Shown piece by piece: positions 26,203-39,574 of a DNA stretch of 64,000 nucleotides. The position numbers and the translations under genes were made by a program. Every line of letters begins with the position of its first letter. Position 1 is the stretch's first letter. The notes under the pieces are model-generated. The model was not told the DNA's origin and did not search any database. It saw only the letters and a list, made by a program, of their open reading frames with translations. Location: assembly GCA_948567375.1 (NCBI GenBank), contig OX419755.1, positions 11,103,001-11,167,000 on the forward strand, read 5' to 3'. This stretch comes from Lunularia cruciata. Its lineage: Eukaryota > Streptophyta > Marchantiopsida > Lunulariales > Lunulariaceae.

Positions 26203-26550
26203 TTGATTAGTTCCAATGGGATTGAAGGCTTGACCTATGCAAGTTTGTTTCACTTGCAAGGTATGATATCTAATAGGGGTTGTAGGATCTTGGTTGATTC
26301 TGGAAGTTCAAAGAATTGCATGTCTATGCAAGTAGTAAAGGAATTGGTTATTCCTATCAAACCAATGATTGGAAGTAGTTTGATGATGGCAGATGGTAGA
26401 AAGGGTTCTGTATTCTGCACCTTGCATCCTGTTACACTCAAGATTGAGAAGGAGTATTTGGAGTGTATGAGGTTTGTAGTGGCACCTCTACACTATGATA
26501 TCATTTTGGGTCTACCTTGGCTTGAACATCATAAGGTTCAATTTGATTAG
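26203..26550 (+). pseudogene. Family 1 retropepsin-like protease segment
   Basis: An open stretch with the active-site motif ILVDSGSSKN and the flap/strand region ending DIILGLPWLEHH. This is the usual arrangement in plant gypsy Pol between gag and reverse transcriptase. It closes at a TAG where Trp is expected. Confidence 0.85.
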
Positions 26551-26685
26551 ACCCAATGCCAAATTCAAGTATAACACCAAGGTAGGAATTTCCGATTAGG
26601 TTGTCTGGCACTTCTGAGTAAGATACCTAAGAATAGTCAGTCCCAAGATGAGAAGTTTTTTGAGAAGGTAGCCATAGAGCAAACC

Positions 26686-28765
26686 TTGAAGGAAGTGGAG
26701 TCCCAAGATGGGAAGTTTGCCAAGAAGGCAACCATGGAGCAGGCTTGGACAAGAGATGAGTCCCTAGAAGGGAAGTTTGTTAGTAAAGCAACCATAGAGC
26801 AACCTTTGGAGGAATATAAGTCTATATTTATGGTATGGATCAAGCCAATTGCACAAGACCAATCTGTGGAGGACCGAGAGCCTCATCAAGTAATGGTCAA
26901 TCGGATAGTTAAGGAGTTTGCGGACATGTTTCATGATGATCTGCCAAAAGGATTACCCTCAGATCGAGGTATACCCTTCAAGATCAAATTATTGCCAAGG
27001 AGTACTCCAGTGAGTAGACCTATCTATTGGCTCTCACCAAAGGAGTTAGAGGAGTTGCAAACAACACTTATAGAGTTGTTGGAGAAGGACTTCATACGAC
27101 ATAGTACCTCTCCTTGGGGAGCACCGGTACTATTTGTTCCAAAGAAGGATGGAGGAATTTGTTTATGTATTGATTATCATGGGCTCAATAAGCAAACCGT
27201 GAAGAATGCATATGCCTCAGATTGATGACTTGGTTGATCAACTAAGTGGAGCACGTTACTTTTCAAAGTTGGATCTTTGCAGTGGCTATTGGCAAATTTT
27301 GATTGTTAGAGAGGACGTGCAAAAGACTACCTTTCGCACAAGGTATGGGCATTTCAAGTGGAGAGTTTTACCTTTCTGACTCACTAATGCTCCTATAGTC
27401 TTCATGGATCAGATGCATCGGGTGTTGGATGGACTATTGGATTGGTTAGTGGTGGTGTTCTTGGATGATATCTTAATCTATAGCAAGACAGAGGCAGAAC
27501 ACTTGAATCATGTGTGAGAAGTCCTAAGACGACTACGACAATGGAAATTTTACTACAAGAAGTTGAAGTGTCTCTTTTGGCAAAAGGAGGTTACCTTCTT
27601 GGGTCATAAGATCTCCTTAGAGGGGATCAAGATGGAAGAAGAGAAGATCAAGGCCTTTACTGATTGGCCTACCCCGAAAGATGCTACAGAAGTATGGGCA
27701 TTCAATGGATTGGCCAGTTTTTACCGGCGGTTCATCCACTATTATGCTCATGTGGCTGCACCATTGACTGACCTCTTGGGAAAGAACTCAAGCTTCTAGT
27801 GGAACACCAAGCATGAAGAAGCATTCCAGAAGTTGAAACATATGGTGTCTTCAAGACCCATTCTTCAACCATATGATCCTCAACTACCTTGTGTGGTTGA
27901 TTTTGATGCTTCTAACTTTGCAATTAGAGCTGTGTTGCAACATGAATTCCCATATGGACTACATTCCATTTCCTTTGTGTCTCACCGACTAAATACAGCT
28001 GAAAGAAATTACTCTGCTTGAGATCAAGAACAACTTGCAATGGTATATGCCACCAAGGTATTGAGGCATTATCTCTTGGGGAAACAAGTGATCATGCAAA
28101 CTGATCACAAGCCATTGTTGCAGACCTTACATCTGGAGCACGTGAAGAGTCAACATCATCAATGGGAAGAGCAACTCCAATTATATGACATCAAAATTTA
28201 GTACAAACTAGGTCGGTTCCATGTCATCCCTGATGCTCTATCACGACGACCTGATTTGAAGTCTCTTCCTCTCATCACGGCAGCAATTAAGATGGTGTCA
28301 ATTGACTCCAAGATCCATAACAAGTTTTGAGTAGCTCTACAACAAGATCCCTTCTTCCAAATGGTACATGATCGTCTAACAATGGGTGACAAGTAGTACA
28401 ACACCTTCTCCTTCAACAAAGGTCTTCTATTCCATGCGGACTGGATCTATGTTCCAGCCAAAGGTGATCTTTGACTTGTGTGCCTTCAAGAAGTCCATGA
28501 TTTACCCATTGCTGGTCACATGACTGTGGACAAGACCTTGGGTACCCTCCAACGTCAATAGTGGTGGCCCAACATGACACAATATGTTCAAGAATTTGTC
28601 CGATTGTGTGAGAGCTGCCAACATAACAAGGCCAGCAACCAAAAGCCGAGTGGACTCCTTCAACCGCTTGCCATTCCATCAGCTTGTTGGGAGCATGTGA
28701 GCTTGGATCTCATCACATCCTTGCCAAAGACAAAACAAGGACACACCGCCATTGTGGTGTTTATC
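26686..28765 (+). pseudogene. Family 1 reverse transcriptase, RNase H and truncated integrase
   Basis: RT begins with [14 protein letters not shown] and [16 protein letters not shown], has a small deletion near 27,215 shifting the frame, then [11 protein letters not shown] and the catalytic FLDD box. RNase H (DFDASNFAIRAVL, about 27,900; TDHKPLLQTL, about 28,100) and the integrase zinc-binding HHCC region (CESCQHNKAS, about 28,610) follow. Integrase breaks off after TAIVVF at 28,761, where it joins LTR sequence directly. The DDE core and any C-terminal domain are missing. Several TGA/TAG stops. Confidence 0.88.
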
Positions 28766-29103
28766 TAGGAAGCTTCTTGGGAAGCCTCCCAACTAGCTTA
28801 GCATGCACCTCAAGTAAGTAGCTCCTAGAAGGAAGCTTCTAGAAGCTTCTAACTAGCTTAGCTTGCACGCCAAGTAGGCGGCTTCTAGAAGGAAGCTTCT
28901 TGAGAAACTTCCTAGTTAACTTGGCTTGCACTCTAAGAAAGCGGCTTGAGGAAGCTTCTTGAGAAGCTTCTCAAGGGCCTTGTATGCTACCTATATATAC
29001 CAAATCCAAAGCTCATGCTAGGCATTTGGAGTTTTCCCTAATTCAAGTGTCCCAATGTGACTTTCCATCCTTCTATTTCTCTCCTTGGATTTGGTCTTTT
29101 ACA
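28762..29103 (+). repeat. Truncated 3' LTR of family 1 element
   Basis: Corresponds to positions 24,662-25,003 of the 5' LTR. The left end is the deletion junction with integrase at TATCTAGGA. The right end TTTTACA is followed by the target duplication GTCAA. Confidence 0.9.
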
Positions 29104-31127
29104 GTCAAGATGCTTTTTGAGGCATCAGAGTATTGAGTGTGAAGTTTTTTGTTTCTTCTCATGTATTTCTCTTAAGGTCTCTTATCCTCTGTAGATTACA
29201 CTAGCTTAGCTTACATACCAAATAGGGGGCTTCTAGAAGGAAGCTTCTTGAGAGATTTCCAAGTTAACTTGGCTTGCACTCAAAGAATGAAACTTTTAGG
29301 AAGCTTCTTGAGAAGCTTCTCATGAACCTTGTATATTCCTTGTAAATACCAAAGCCCAAGCTCATGCTAGGCATAAAAAGTTTCTCTCATTCAAGAGTTC
29401 CAACATGATCTTTCACTTTGATCTTCCATTCTCCTAATTCTTGCCTTGGTGGATATGGAATGGATGGAATCTATGGACCACTAAATCTATTTCCACTAAA
29501 CCATTGATATTTTTGTGTCCATGTACCACCCAAGCATCATTTAATGTAGTTCATCATCTCATGCTTTGGGTAGAATCTTTTGAATATGATCACCTTATCC
29601 AATGAACTCTTGGTACTTCTAATTGTAACTTATGGAGAATGGTGGACATGTTGCATCTATGTCTTAACTTAGCTAAATTTTATGTAGTTTGATAAAGTAG
29701 TAGCCATGGTAGCAATGCACAAATTTATCATTGCTATATAGTAAGAAATAAAACACCTTATTCAATTATTGGAAGAACAAGATCATCAACAATAAGAGCA
29801 TGTAGAGAGAGCACCATATCAAGAAGGAGAAAAGCAAATCCAATTTCCAAAGCCCAAGGTATTTGAAGGTAAGAATCTCTTAAGTGCAGTGGAGAATTTT
29901 GTGTTTGATTATGAATATTATTTTGAAGCTACAAATATTCAAAGTGAATAGAGAAATTTTTTGTTGGCTTCAAACAAATTGGATGGAGTGGCAAAATTAT
30001 GGTGGTGATTCTAAGTGGAGCAAGTTGAATGGCACTTTGTTGCACCAATCTCAACATGTAAGGAATTCAAGAGATCAATAACTCGGCAATCTTAAGGAAT
30101 AAATGCCACATGAATTGCATGAGATACATTGGCAAACTTGAAGTAGATTGGTTCTATAAGAAGCTACATCATTCAATTCCAAAACACCATAATGCAAATT
30201 CTAGATATATTAGAAGGTGAAGTTCTAGATTGACTTTTGGAGAGCTTTAATTCATGCACCAAATTAGAAGTGACCATGCAAGAGCCCAAACACTTGGAGG
30301 AAGCCATGTCGTTGGTTAAGCACTTTGATTCTTTGGTTGCAACAACTTGGTCTTGACCTTGATCTTCACAAAACCTACCCAAACACTATACACAGGTGGA
30401 GGAGCTAGCACCAATGGAGATTGATGTCATCCAACTAAAACCGCTTGACCCAAAAAATAGGGAAAGACTATGAAAAAATGATGGTTGCTTTTATTATTGC
30501 CAAATAAGGCATCAAATTCCTAAACGTCCACTCAAGAATGGATGACCTTGACAAATCACCCAAATTAAGTCCATGGAGCATGATGATCAAGGAAACAAGG
30601 AAACCTAGTAAGAGAACTCAAGCCACCTATTGTGAACTTGATTAGTTCTAATGGGATTGAAGGCTCAACCTATGCAAGTTTGCTTCACCTATAAGGTATG
30701 ATATCTGATCATAGTTGTAGGATTTTGGTTGATTCTAGAAGTTCAAAGAATTACATGTCCATGTATTTAGCAAAGGAATTAGTGTTATGATTAAGCCAAT
30801 AATTAGAATTATATTGATGACAACAAATTGTAGAATGGGTTTTGCAATTTGTACCTCACATCTTGGTACATTCAAGATTGAGAAAGAGTATTTGTATTCA
30901 AGATTGGGAAAGTGTATTTATAAGGTTTGTAGTGGTACCTCTACACTGTGATGTCATTTTAGGTTTGCCTTGGCTTGAATGTCATAAGACTCAATTTGAT
31001 TGGAACCAATGATAAATTCATTTACAACACCAAGGTAGGAATTACCAATTAGGTTGTTTGGCACCTTTGAGTAATAAATCTAAGAATAGTCAATTGCAAG
31101 ATGTGAAGTTTTTTGATAAAGCAACCA

Positions 31128-31779
31128 TTGCCTCCCTTCACCTCCTGATGGGTGCAGTAGCACACTTTGGGGTAAAGATAGATCAAGAACTTCTTTCTCT
31201 CCTCTTGAGTTAACATCATCATTTCTATGTAGAAATGTATAAAAAAGGAAGCTAAGTGGGTTACTCTTCTATCCTTAATCATGTCCTCACGTAGATGCCA
31301 TACTCAGTCATAGAACATCAAAGCCTTGTTCACCTACCTTCCTTCATATAGGTACTTGAAGAAAATTGCATGGTTATTATTCAAGTAAGTTGTCTCCTTT
31401 GACTTGAACATCTTTTGTCATTGCTTCTATGATGGCTATTTGGCTTGGATGAGTGTAGCCTTCTACTTGTCATGTATTGTTCATCATTTCATCCTTGAAA
31501 GAGGCCTTCAATCTTACCTCAATACTTGCATCCAAGCAATTCTAACAAGTATTCAAGGTCAATTCTTCTGGTGGTGAATTCTTGAGACAAAGGATGTCTT
31601 GCAAATTCTCCTCTAGCTAGGCAGACATGTTTTGTTTCAAGTTCCTATTCTTGGGTCCTTATTGGTTCTGATTTTGTAGAGCATGGCATGGTCACTCAAT
31701 TCCAAATTCCACATCAAGAATTGAAGTTTCTTTCTTTGGATTGATTCCTTCCTATAGTGGATTGCAAATTTCTTCACCC
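31128..31779. other. Unassigned segment between family 1 and family 3 elements
   Basis: No transposon domain recognised. A minus-strand frame at 31,049-31,282 is continuous but unidentified. Confidence 0.35.
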
Positions 31780-32089
31780 CATATCACAATATCTACAACA
31801 TCAAAGATAGTTTGCTTGGATGTTGGAGTGTCAGTCTTGGGAATCATAACTATACCAATAGTTTCTCAAATACTACTTGGTGACAACTAGACTTTGTGTT
31901 AGGGCTATTGATCACACTATTAAAGTTATCATTAGTTACACCATTTGTGTCATCAATTGCACCATCAAATGCACCATTAGTGCTAGATTCTTAGTTGCTC
32001 CAAAGGGGTATACTTATGAAGTGCAGCTCCAAAGAGCTCACTTTTGTTATATTGAGCCTTCAAGCTTTTGGAAATGATGGACAAAGACT

Positions 32090-35000
32090 AGTGAGCATTG
32101 TCATACTTTGTTTTTTTCTCACATTAGATGCTTATCTATGGAGTTGATGGATAGGAGGTTGTGTGTAGACTTATCACTAATAGTTTGAGCTTGCTTGTTT
32201 GCCCAACCATTGTAACTTTCAATCCTTATTTCTAGTGCTCCTTCTATTGGGTAGTGGAAAAATGTGCAACTAAACTTGTCATCACAACATGCACTCATAG
32301 TCTATTGGTCACCACTTCCAACATTACCAATGAGAAATACACACCATGCCTAGGGAAAAAGAACCGAAGGTAATGTCTTCATCAATTCAAGCCAATTGTG
32401 CATACAAACAATCATGCAAGCATAAAGAGGATCCAAACAAAAGAAACATAGAAAAATTCACCTTGCTCTATTTGAGCATTACTTTCATTTTTTACTCCAA
32501 GTTTACATTCAACTTGTATTCCAAGTAGTGAAATTTTATATCTTTTCGCAATGAAAATTCTACAAACCTTAGATGTGGATAACTTTTTCTCTATAGTTCT
32601 AAGTCCCATGTTCTAAAACTCAATTGAAATCTTGTGAGATAAGCTTTCCAATGATATGAAGAAAAAATCAATTTGACTACCACAACTCTCTTGACAAAAT
32701 CTCAAACTTTACCAAATCCTTGTAGTTCTAACCCTAATTTAGGAACCCTAAGTGAGGCTCAAGTCTTGATTCTTGCATAATTTTTGGCCAAAGTTTAACC
32801 AAGTGATTTAGGTTAAAAATAAGAGAATATTTTATGAAGCCACAATGCTTCCACTCCTAACTCCAAATTGTATATTTTTTATTTAATTATAGTTGAACAC
32901 AAAATTGCTTCATTCAACTTAAAATAATATTTGCAGTAGAGTTTGTTATACCAAATCTCACTATTTATAGACCTTGAGCCAACTAAATTTTATATAGTGT
33001 TTTTTGTAGTATTGTTAAATTTTAACAATTTAATCCAACCCCATTCTCTAAATATGAATCAAATCCCAAGTTGTACTAATTTTCTAGCTCTATAGACTGA
33101 AGTATACTTGATCAAATTCTCTATTTCAAAAGTTCATATAAAATCTTTACAAAGAGATACATGACCTTAAGACTAAAAATAAAGAAAATTTTAAATGGCT
33201 GATTTGCACCAAAATTTAAGAAGTGATAAAAACCCCCAAACTTGATCATAATTTCCTTCTCAACATCTTCATTTCTAATACTCCAACTATAATTGATTAG
33301 TTAGATTGCAAGTGGACTCAAACTTGTAATTTCTTGATCTGAACATGACCAATATTTTATCTTTTTCCAACCCCAATAATTGATCACAAAACACTATAAT
33401 AGAAGTTTAAAAACCTCTAGCTTGGGCACCTTGGTATGAATTGAATCCCCTTTCTCCCATTGATCATATCCCACTCATATTTTGCTCAGATCCTTTTATT
33501 CTTGTTTTGAATCCACAATATATCCATGTTTGCTCTTCTCTCCAAGCATAAGATTCTCCTCCTAAATACTTTCTCTAACTTCCTCAAATATTAAAAACTC
33601 ACAATATCACATATTAGGACCAAATTTCTTGCATTGTTTGAACTTGGTCATTTCTCCTTGTAACACATTGACATCACAACTCCATCTTGATGTACTTGAG
33701 CAAAATTAAGTCCATTTTGTTTTACAAGAACGCATAAATTATCAAGTCCTAGACTTGTCTATATGTAAGCACAAGAAGGATAATAGGATTTTGGGGGGTT
33801 TCATCATGGTTTCCATAAATGTTGGCCCACAATGTTCTAGTATCTAAGCTTGAAATTGATCACAATGCAAAATTTGAAGCTTGATAAGAAAAAAATTTGG
33901 GAGTGGTAAATTAAGAGGACAAAACATCTCTCATTCAAATTATTTTTACAATGCTCTAGTTTCCACACTTTATTACAACTCTCACTATAAAACATTCTTC
34001 CCACACTCAGACTCTTAACACTAAACACTTTTAAATATTTATTTTGAAGCATTGCTCTTAACCTTCATAAGGAGCAACTTCCCCTTAACTCCTCCTTGTT
34101 GACCTGGCAACAAGATCCCAATTGGAGGTGTGGTGCCCCCCCAGACCCTTTGCCAAAAAGTATGTTATATACCATCCTCCAACAAATATGTCATATACCA
34201 TCCTCACTTGTTGCCCAAGAGACTGGTGGATTCATATCTATGGATATTCATATCTATACTTATGCAACTTTTGCTAGGAGAGGAAAGTTGATCTGATCCT
34301 TCGTGATATGGTAATGTAGGAGTAGATAGACACTCCTATTAAATCAAATGCAAAATGGTGATAGACAATCTGGTTAGGATTTGTAAGATGGAGTGTTATC
34401 ATTTAGATTTCTTGTGATTGGATCTCCTCTATTTTATATTTCATGTTTGTATGAAGCACCTTGATATATAGAATGTTTGTGCTCTAGTATACTCTAGATA
34501 GTAATATTGGTATGATCACTAGTCAAACTACCTTTGTTTCTTTCCAGTGTCACATTATGATTGGCATAACCAATGAAAAGAATATAGTAAATTTATCTCC
34601 ATACTATTGAAGTAGATTGTAGGACAGATCTCACAATTGAGCTTTTCTCATATGAGCAATTTATGTACATGTACACAACTGGCCAAATGGATAATGATCT
34701 TGTCCTCTTTGAGTGCTTTTATATATTGAAGTGGTGATGAGTTGATAGTTGGGTGTGTGTTTTTAGTTGTAAGAGTCTTGAGTGAAGAAGACATTGAGAG
34801 TAAAAGTTATAGTAGAGCATGGGTCCTAGAGCATCAAGGAGGCACTTGAGTAGGAGATGTACTATGCTCACTATCTACCACTCTTGAATCCTTTTCTCAT
34901 CAAGCTTCAGTTCCTACACCGTGACCGCTTATGGGATTGGATGAAGACAAATTTGGGAAAGGCATCCATGGGATTGGTGATGGATAACCCACATCCTATC

Positions 35001-36790
35001 ATCCTTTCAATGGTTACTTATAAGCATATCTGGGACTTAACAATTTATGTGTTCTTAAAGGAGAAGGACTTGATCTTATTCAAGAGATTCAAGGTGGAGT
35101 TGTGATGTTTATTTGTCAAAAAGAGAGAAAACACTAAGTGATAAAATTGCAAGTGCTAGGGTCCCAACAAGAGGAAGTCAAGAGTTAAAAATTAAGGGAG
35201 TTAAGGGAGTTAAGGAAACACATTTGGAGAGGAAAGATCAATTTTATAGTGAGGAGCTAACATGCTATAAATTGAACATAAAAACTGAGTGATTTGAGCA
35301 GATTTCCAATTGGATATGGTCAATTGAATCAAAGGGGGTTGAATTCATACCTAGGTGCACAAATTGAGGGATTGTGAGAGTCTCATCATAAATTTTTCTG
35401 CTCTATTAATAAGGTTGGAGAGTAGAATTTTTTTAAGATGTTTAGCTCAAAAAACCTTATGTTTAGATTAATCTCAAATTAGATCTTATCAATTAAAGTT
35501 TGAGCTTTGGAAATCAAAGTGTTGAGAAAGTGATGATAATAAAGTTTGGGGTTTTGGTCACTTCTCAAGTTCTAATTTGAATCAACTCATGAAATTTTTT
35601 AATATTATTGGTGTTAAGGTTTGCAACTTTGTGCATAGGTTTCATGTCATTCCTTAAATATAGACTTCAAGGTCTTTAATCAAGCATATATGGATCTATA
35701 GAGCTCACAAGTTAGCCTAGCCTAGGAATTGATCCATATATAAGGATTAGAGTTATTTTAAGCCTTCAGAATTCTCAAAGGTTTAAATAAGAAAATAACC
35801 AAATATTGTGTAAATTTTTGTTAGTTCAAGGTTTATAGAGAGTGAAAGATGATACAACAAACTCTATTGAAAAAGACTATCCTAAGCACAATAGAGCAAT
35901 TCCATATCCAATTGAAATTGAATATCAAATCTTCAATTTGAAGTCATGAGTATAAGTATTGTAGCTTCTTGAAGTGTTTTCTATTATTGTATAGATATAT
36001 CTATAGAAAAATTTGGCCAAAACTTGTGCATGAATCAAAACTTGAGCACCACTTAGGATTTCACAATTAGGGTTAGAACTAAAAAACTTTGGCCAAGTTT
36101 GAAACCTTGTCAAATAAGCTATAGTGGTTAGGTTGAGCTTTATTTTATATCATTGGAAAACTTATCTCATACACTTTCTATTGAATATAAAATCAAGTAA
36201 ATCAAAGTCATAGAGAAATATTTATTTTCATCTAAGTCTCATAGAGGTTTCTTTGTCAAAAAGGCTTAGAATTTCTCTACTTGGAGCACAAATTGGATAT
36301 AAAATTGGAAGACAAATAGGATGCAACTTGGAATATAGCTTGAAACCAAATTTTGGAAGGAGAAAGAATGCTCTAAATATATTTTCCATCAAAAGTATGG
36401 AGAGTTGTTACTAAAATTTTTATGTTTAGATTTGCTTCATGCTTGCATGCTTGATTGTATGTCCAATTGGTTTGGACTAGTGATTGGGCATTTTCCTTAG
36501 GCTTTTTTTCCTAGACATGATGTGTTTATCTCCTTGGTGCATTAGAAGTGATGACCAAGTGATGACCAGGAATGCATGTTATGAGGGCAGGTCAAGTTGC
36601 CAATTACTCTCTTATTTGGTAGGAGGAATACTATAAACAAGAGTATAAGGTACCAATGGTTGGGCAAACATGGAAGCTCAAACTAGTCGTGATAGATTTA
36701 CATAAAACCTCTTAGTCATAAGCTCCATAGCTAAGCACCTGGTGTGTTCCCAAAGAGATAAAGGAATACTGTGACATTGGTGAGACAAAA
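32090..36790. repeat. Large imperfect inverted repeat, arms about 1.55 kb
   Basis: 32,090-33,640 and 35,130-36,790 are diverged reverse complements. Landmarks on the left, each matching the complement of the right in order: TTTGCCCAACCATTG, CCAATGATAT, AGTTCTAACCCTAATT, GGTATGAATTGAATCCCC. The 1.5-kb spacer includes family 3 sequence (about 34,260-34,560). No coding sequence recognised in the arms. Confidence 0.8.
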
Positions 36791-37239
36791 AATGATGATT
36801 TCCATACCACAAGAATGTGTATGATAATAGGTTACAAGTTGCACTTTCCTCTAATGTAGTTGTCATGATTAGAGTTACATTAGTGGGTGGTCTTCAATTT
36901 TTGGTGGTATTTGGTGATTATGGTTATGCTTTGGAGTACATTATCACAATTGAGTTCTTTGAGGATTCCGAAAGGGATTTTGTTGTAGTACATAATTTGT
37001 TTATATAGAGTGGTGTTTTATATGAGTCCATATCTCTATTCCACGAGTGTTCATATCTCAATTCCAATTTGGAGTTTGATATGAGAGTTAATTTAGTTGA
37101 GAGTGCACATTATATATCTAGAGTATTGTTGTGGGATATGAACAAGATTTATGGAGCCCCCAAAGACTCTATGCGCTTCTCTAGTACAATGGGTACCATT
37201 GAATATGATAATTAGTGTGATCTACAACAAAGATAGAAT

Positions 37240-37844
37240 TGCAATCTTTTATGACAAGAGAACTCCCAAGATACACATAAAAGAATAAACCCAAGAGAAA
37301 TACAAGCTTCATCTCTCAATACTTTCATGTCCCAAAGGAACATCTTGTCTTTATTATATAAGGAAGAGGGTCCACTCAAAGAATGTTCCGCCCTTGCATC
37401 AGATACATGGATTGGTAATGTATCAGCAAGCTACACCCTTAGATTAGTTGTATGGGTAGGTGACATGTCAATCCATGTTCTATCTAGTTGGTCAAACAAG
37501 TTTGACTAGATAAAATCTTTGGGGAATGTTTTGATAGGAAGCTCAAAATGACATGGGTGAGGTACCATTAGAAAGCTCTTGACAAGAAAAAATGGGGGAG
37601 AAGGTAAATTTTTTCCCCTAAAGTGGGGTAGTTTCTTCAATTTTCAAGGCCTAATTCATCAGTTTAGCCCTCCAAAATTAGCTCTAAAGTTTTTTGTGTG
37701 TTTTTGGTCTCTACCCTATTAGTAGAAGTACTCTTTTGGTGACATCTCTATCTGATCTACTTCGACCATCATATATAACATCCTTCCATATATTACTAAG
37801 CCAATTCTCACCTCTAGATAATATGTCTAGCTAATGGTATTACA
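37240..37844 (-). mobile_element. Family 2 solo LTR
   Basis: Read on the plus strand it runs from TGCAATCTTTTATGACAAGAG to ATGGTATTACA, aligning along its length with the LTR at 40,669. No matching flanking target duplication is evident. Confidence 0.75.
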
Positions 37845-38859
37845 TGACCTCAACTTTTTCCCACTCTTCACCACTCTATGGTAGTGTGATCACTAACATA
37901 GATTTTGTCACACTAATGATTGATACTTTGACCTCCACTTGCAATTAGAATGGTAGGGCTATTATTGCAAGTGGTACAGGACTTGAAATAGTAGCCCTAG
38001 CTGGTGAGAGAGGATCCACACTTGTTGTTAAGGGTGTACTATCCTTTGCTTTTAATACAACCATGACTACATAGATTGAGCAATTGGAGCAAAGATTAGC
38101 TAGTATGGCTATAGCTCAAAGTAGCTTAAATTAGGTGCTTAGGATTCCACCTCTTATGCTATTGATAAAGATATCCTTGATTTCATGTGTGGATCATTAC
38201 AAGTAGATGCATTCACCATAGTGACTAGGAGTGCAATATATGCTTTTGAGCCCTTAGGAACATCAATGGAATTAAACCCACATAGAAGAGAGCTTGTAAA
38301 CTTCAAACTTCACCCATATTTCATAATTTTTGGGGTGTTTTTGAGCTTATAAACAAGTCAAACTTCTCCAATCTTTCATACTTGTTGGGTTGTTACAAAT
38401 AACATCCATGGCTCTTAGACATCTTAGAGTAGTATGGTAGGTGGTGATGGAGTGCATGATAGACTAGATATTAGTCACCCCCATAATTCTATAGAGACTA
38501 TGTCTCATAAGATATTAGGAGGCAGTTCAATTGATTATACACTTCTCTTTGTTCTCAACCAATGACATATTTACATTGGGAGTTGACCCAACTTAAATGT
38601 TTTGGTTGGATACCACTCTTTATGAGAGTATGGATGGTGTGGTTTTTGCTTTTAGAGTGGAGGTGGTTGATGGTGAAGCCAACTTGGTTGAGGAGCATAG
38701 GATTTATTTCACTACTAGTGGCTTATGGTAAGCAACAACAACTATGTTGAGTGAGTTACCTACTAGACTTGCATTTGAGCAAACTAGGTTTACACCTAGA
38801 GTTATCTTATTGGACAAAAATCATAGGATTTTTAGTTTGGTGGGATTTCCAAAGAAGGT

Positions 38860-39195
38860 CTATACACCATAAAAGGTCTTATTAGACTTTGGTGTGCACT
38901 ATTGCCCTTATGTTGGAGAAAGCTATAGTTGTCTATCTTGGGCTATGGAAGACTAATGTGGAGAGGTGTCTATTTTAGACTCAAACATATCTAGGAGATG
39001 GTTCCACACAATATATTACATATGAGGAGCTCATTATCCAAATCCAGCCCTTGGCATTTGATTTATGGTTTTGTTAAAAGCCATTGCAACAATAGTAAAG
39101 TCATATGATGTGCTAGTTGGTGGAGTAGTATTATATCTCATGGGTTTCAACATTGATTATTGGGAGGAGATATTTCCTATAGGCCAAGTTGGAAA
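38860..39195 (+). pseudogene. Family 3 protease region (copy a)
   Basis: VLLDFGVH near 38,876 aligns with a retropepsin active site VLLDSGA, with Ser replaced by Phe. About 70 codons on, YDVLVGGVVLYLMGFNIDYW at 39,098-39,160 marks a conserved block I recall lying between protease and methyltransferase in some plant and algal retroelements. Frame broken by TAG/TAA stops. Non-functional. Confidence 0.6.
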
Positions 39196-39574
39196 TTAGC
39201 TGAAGGATGTGTATGTTGCCTACAGGTGCTCTCTAGTAGTGGTAACCTTGGATCACTATAGTCAAGGACTATGGCATTAGTCTCAACTTTTAGTAGTTTT
39301 GTTACTTGGGCTGATGAGTTATTTGAGAAGAACACACACATGTAGAAGATACACCACTTCTAGAGGAGATCACTTGGATTTTGAGTACAAGTGAAATTGT
39401 TCCATCAATCTTTGATGTTCCATTGTGGAGTTGCAACATCATGTAGATAGGTTGGTGCAATAGGCTTGGAGTGTGGCCTTGGTACCACCAATAGACCAAT
39501 TTGAGGATGAGCCTCTAGATTTTATTATCTTATCACCTTTGGATACCATGCTTATAGCTTGATTCTATCTAGTG

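Larger units (their letters stand above)
24578..29103 (+). mobile_element. Younger family 1 Ty3/gypsy element with GTCAA target duplication
   Basis: Flanked by perfect 5-bp direct repeats GTCAA (24,573-24,577 and 29,104-29,108). 5' LTR 24,578-25,003, primer-binding site at 25,005, gag, protease, reverse transcriptase, RNase H and the start of integrase, then a 342-bp remnant of the 3' LTR (28,762-29,103). The remnant equals 24,662-25,003 in length and differs at only some 15 positions by eye, so insertion was fairly recent. The rest of integrase, anything downstream, and the first 84 bp of the 3' LTR are deleted. Confidence 0.92.
23935..29200 (+). mobile_element. Family 2 solo LTR split by a younger family 1 element
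   Basis: 23,935-24,577 plus 29,104-29,200 together form one family 2 LTR (starts AGTAATACCAATAGCTAGA, ends GTAGATTACA). Its first part holds the family's internal tandem duplication. It sits inside the LTR of the older family 1 element and was in turn split by the element at 24,578-29,103. Confidence 0.8.
23683..31127 (+). mobile_element. Older family 1 gypsy element (outer copy), interrupted and truncated
   Basis: The LTR starts near 23,683 (TATAACAATATGG, TG decayed to TA), runs to about 23,934, then resumes at 29,201 after a nested insertion and continues to about 29,440 and into leader and gag. A short deletion removed the LTR end and primer-binding site. Gag and protease remnants (about 29,700-31,127) align in order with those of the inner element at 25,275-26,680 but are full of stops and indels. 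The copy ends abruptly near 31,127. Confidence 0.8.

Noticed and set aside
24578-29103. Repeated GAAGCTTC blocks as a CRISPR array
   Set aside because: Spacing is irregular, the blocks lie within LTRs, and the window is eukaryotic.
32346-32609. Short frames in the inverted-repeat arm
   Set aside because: Not conserved in the other arm.
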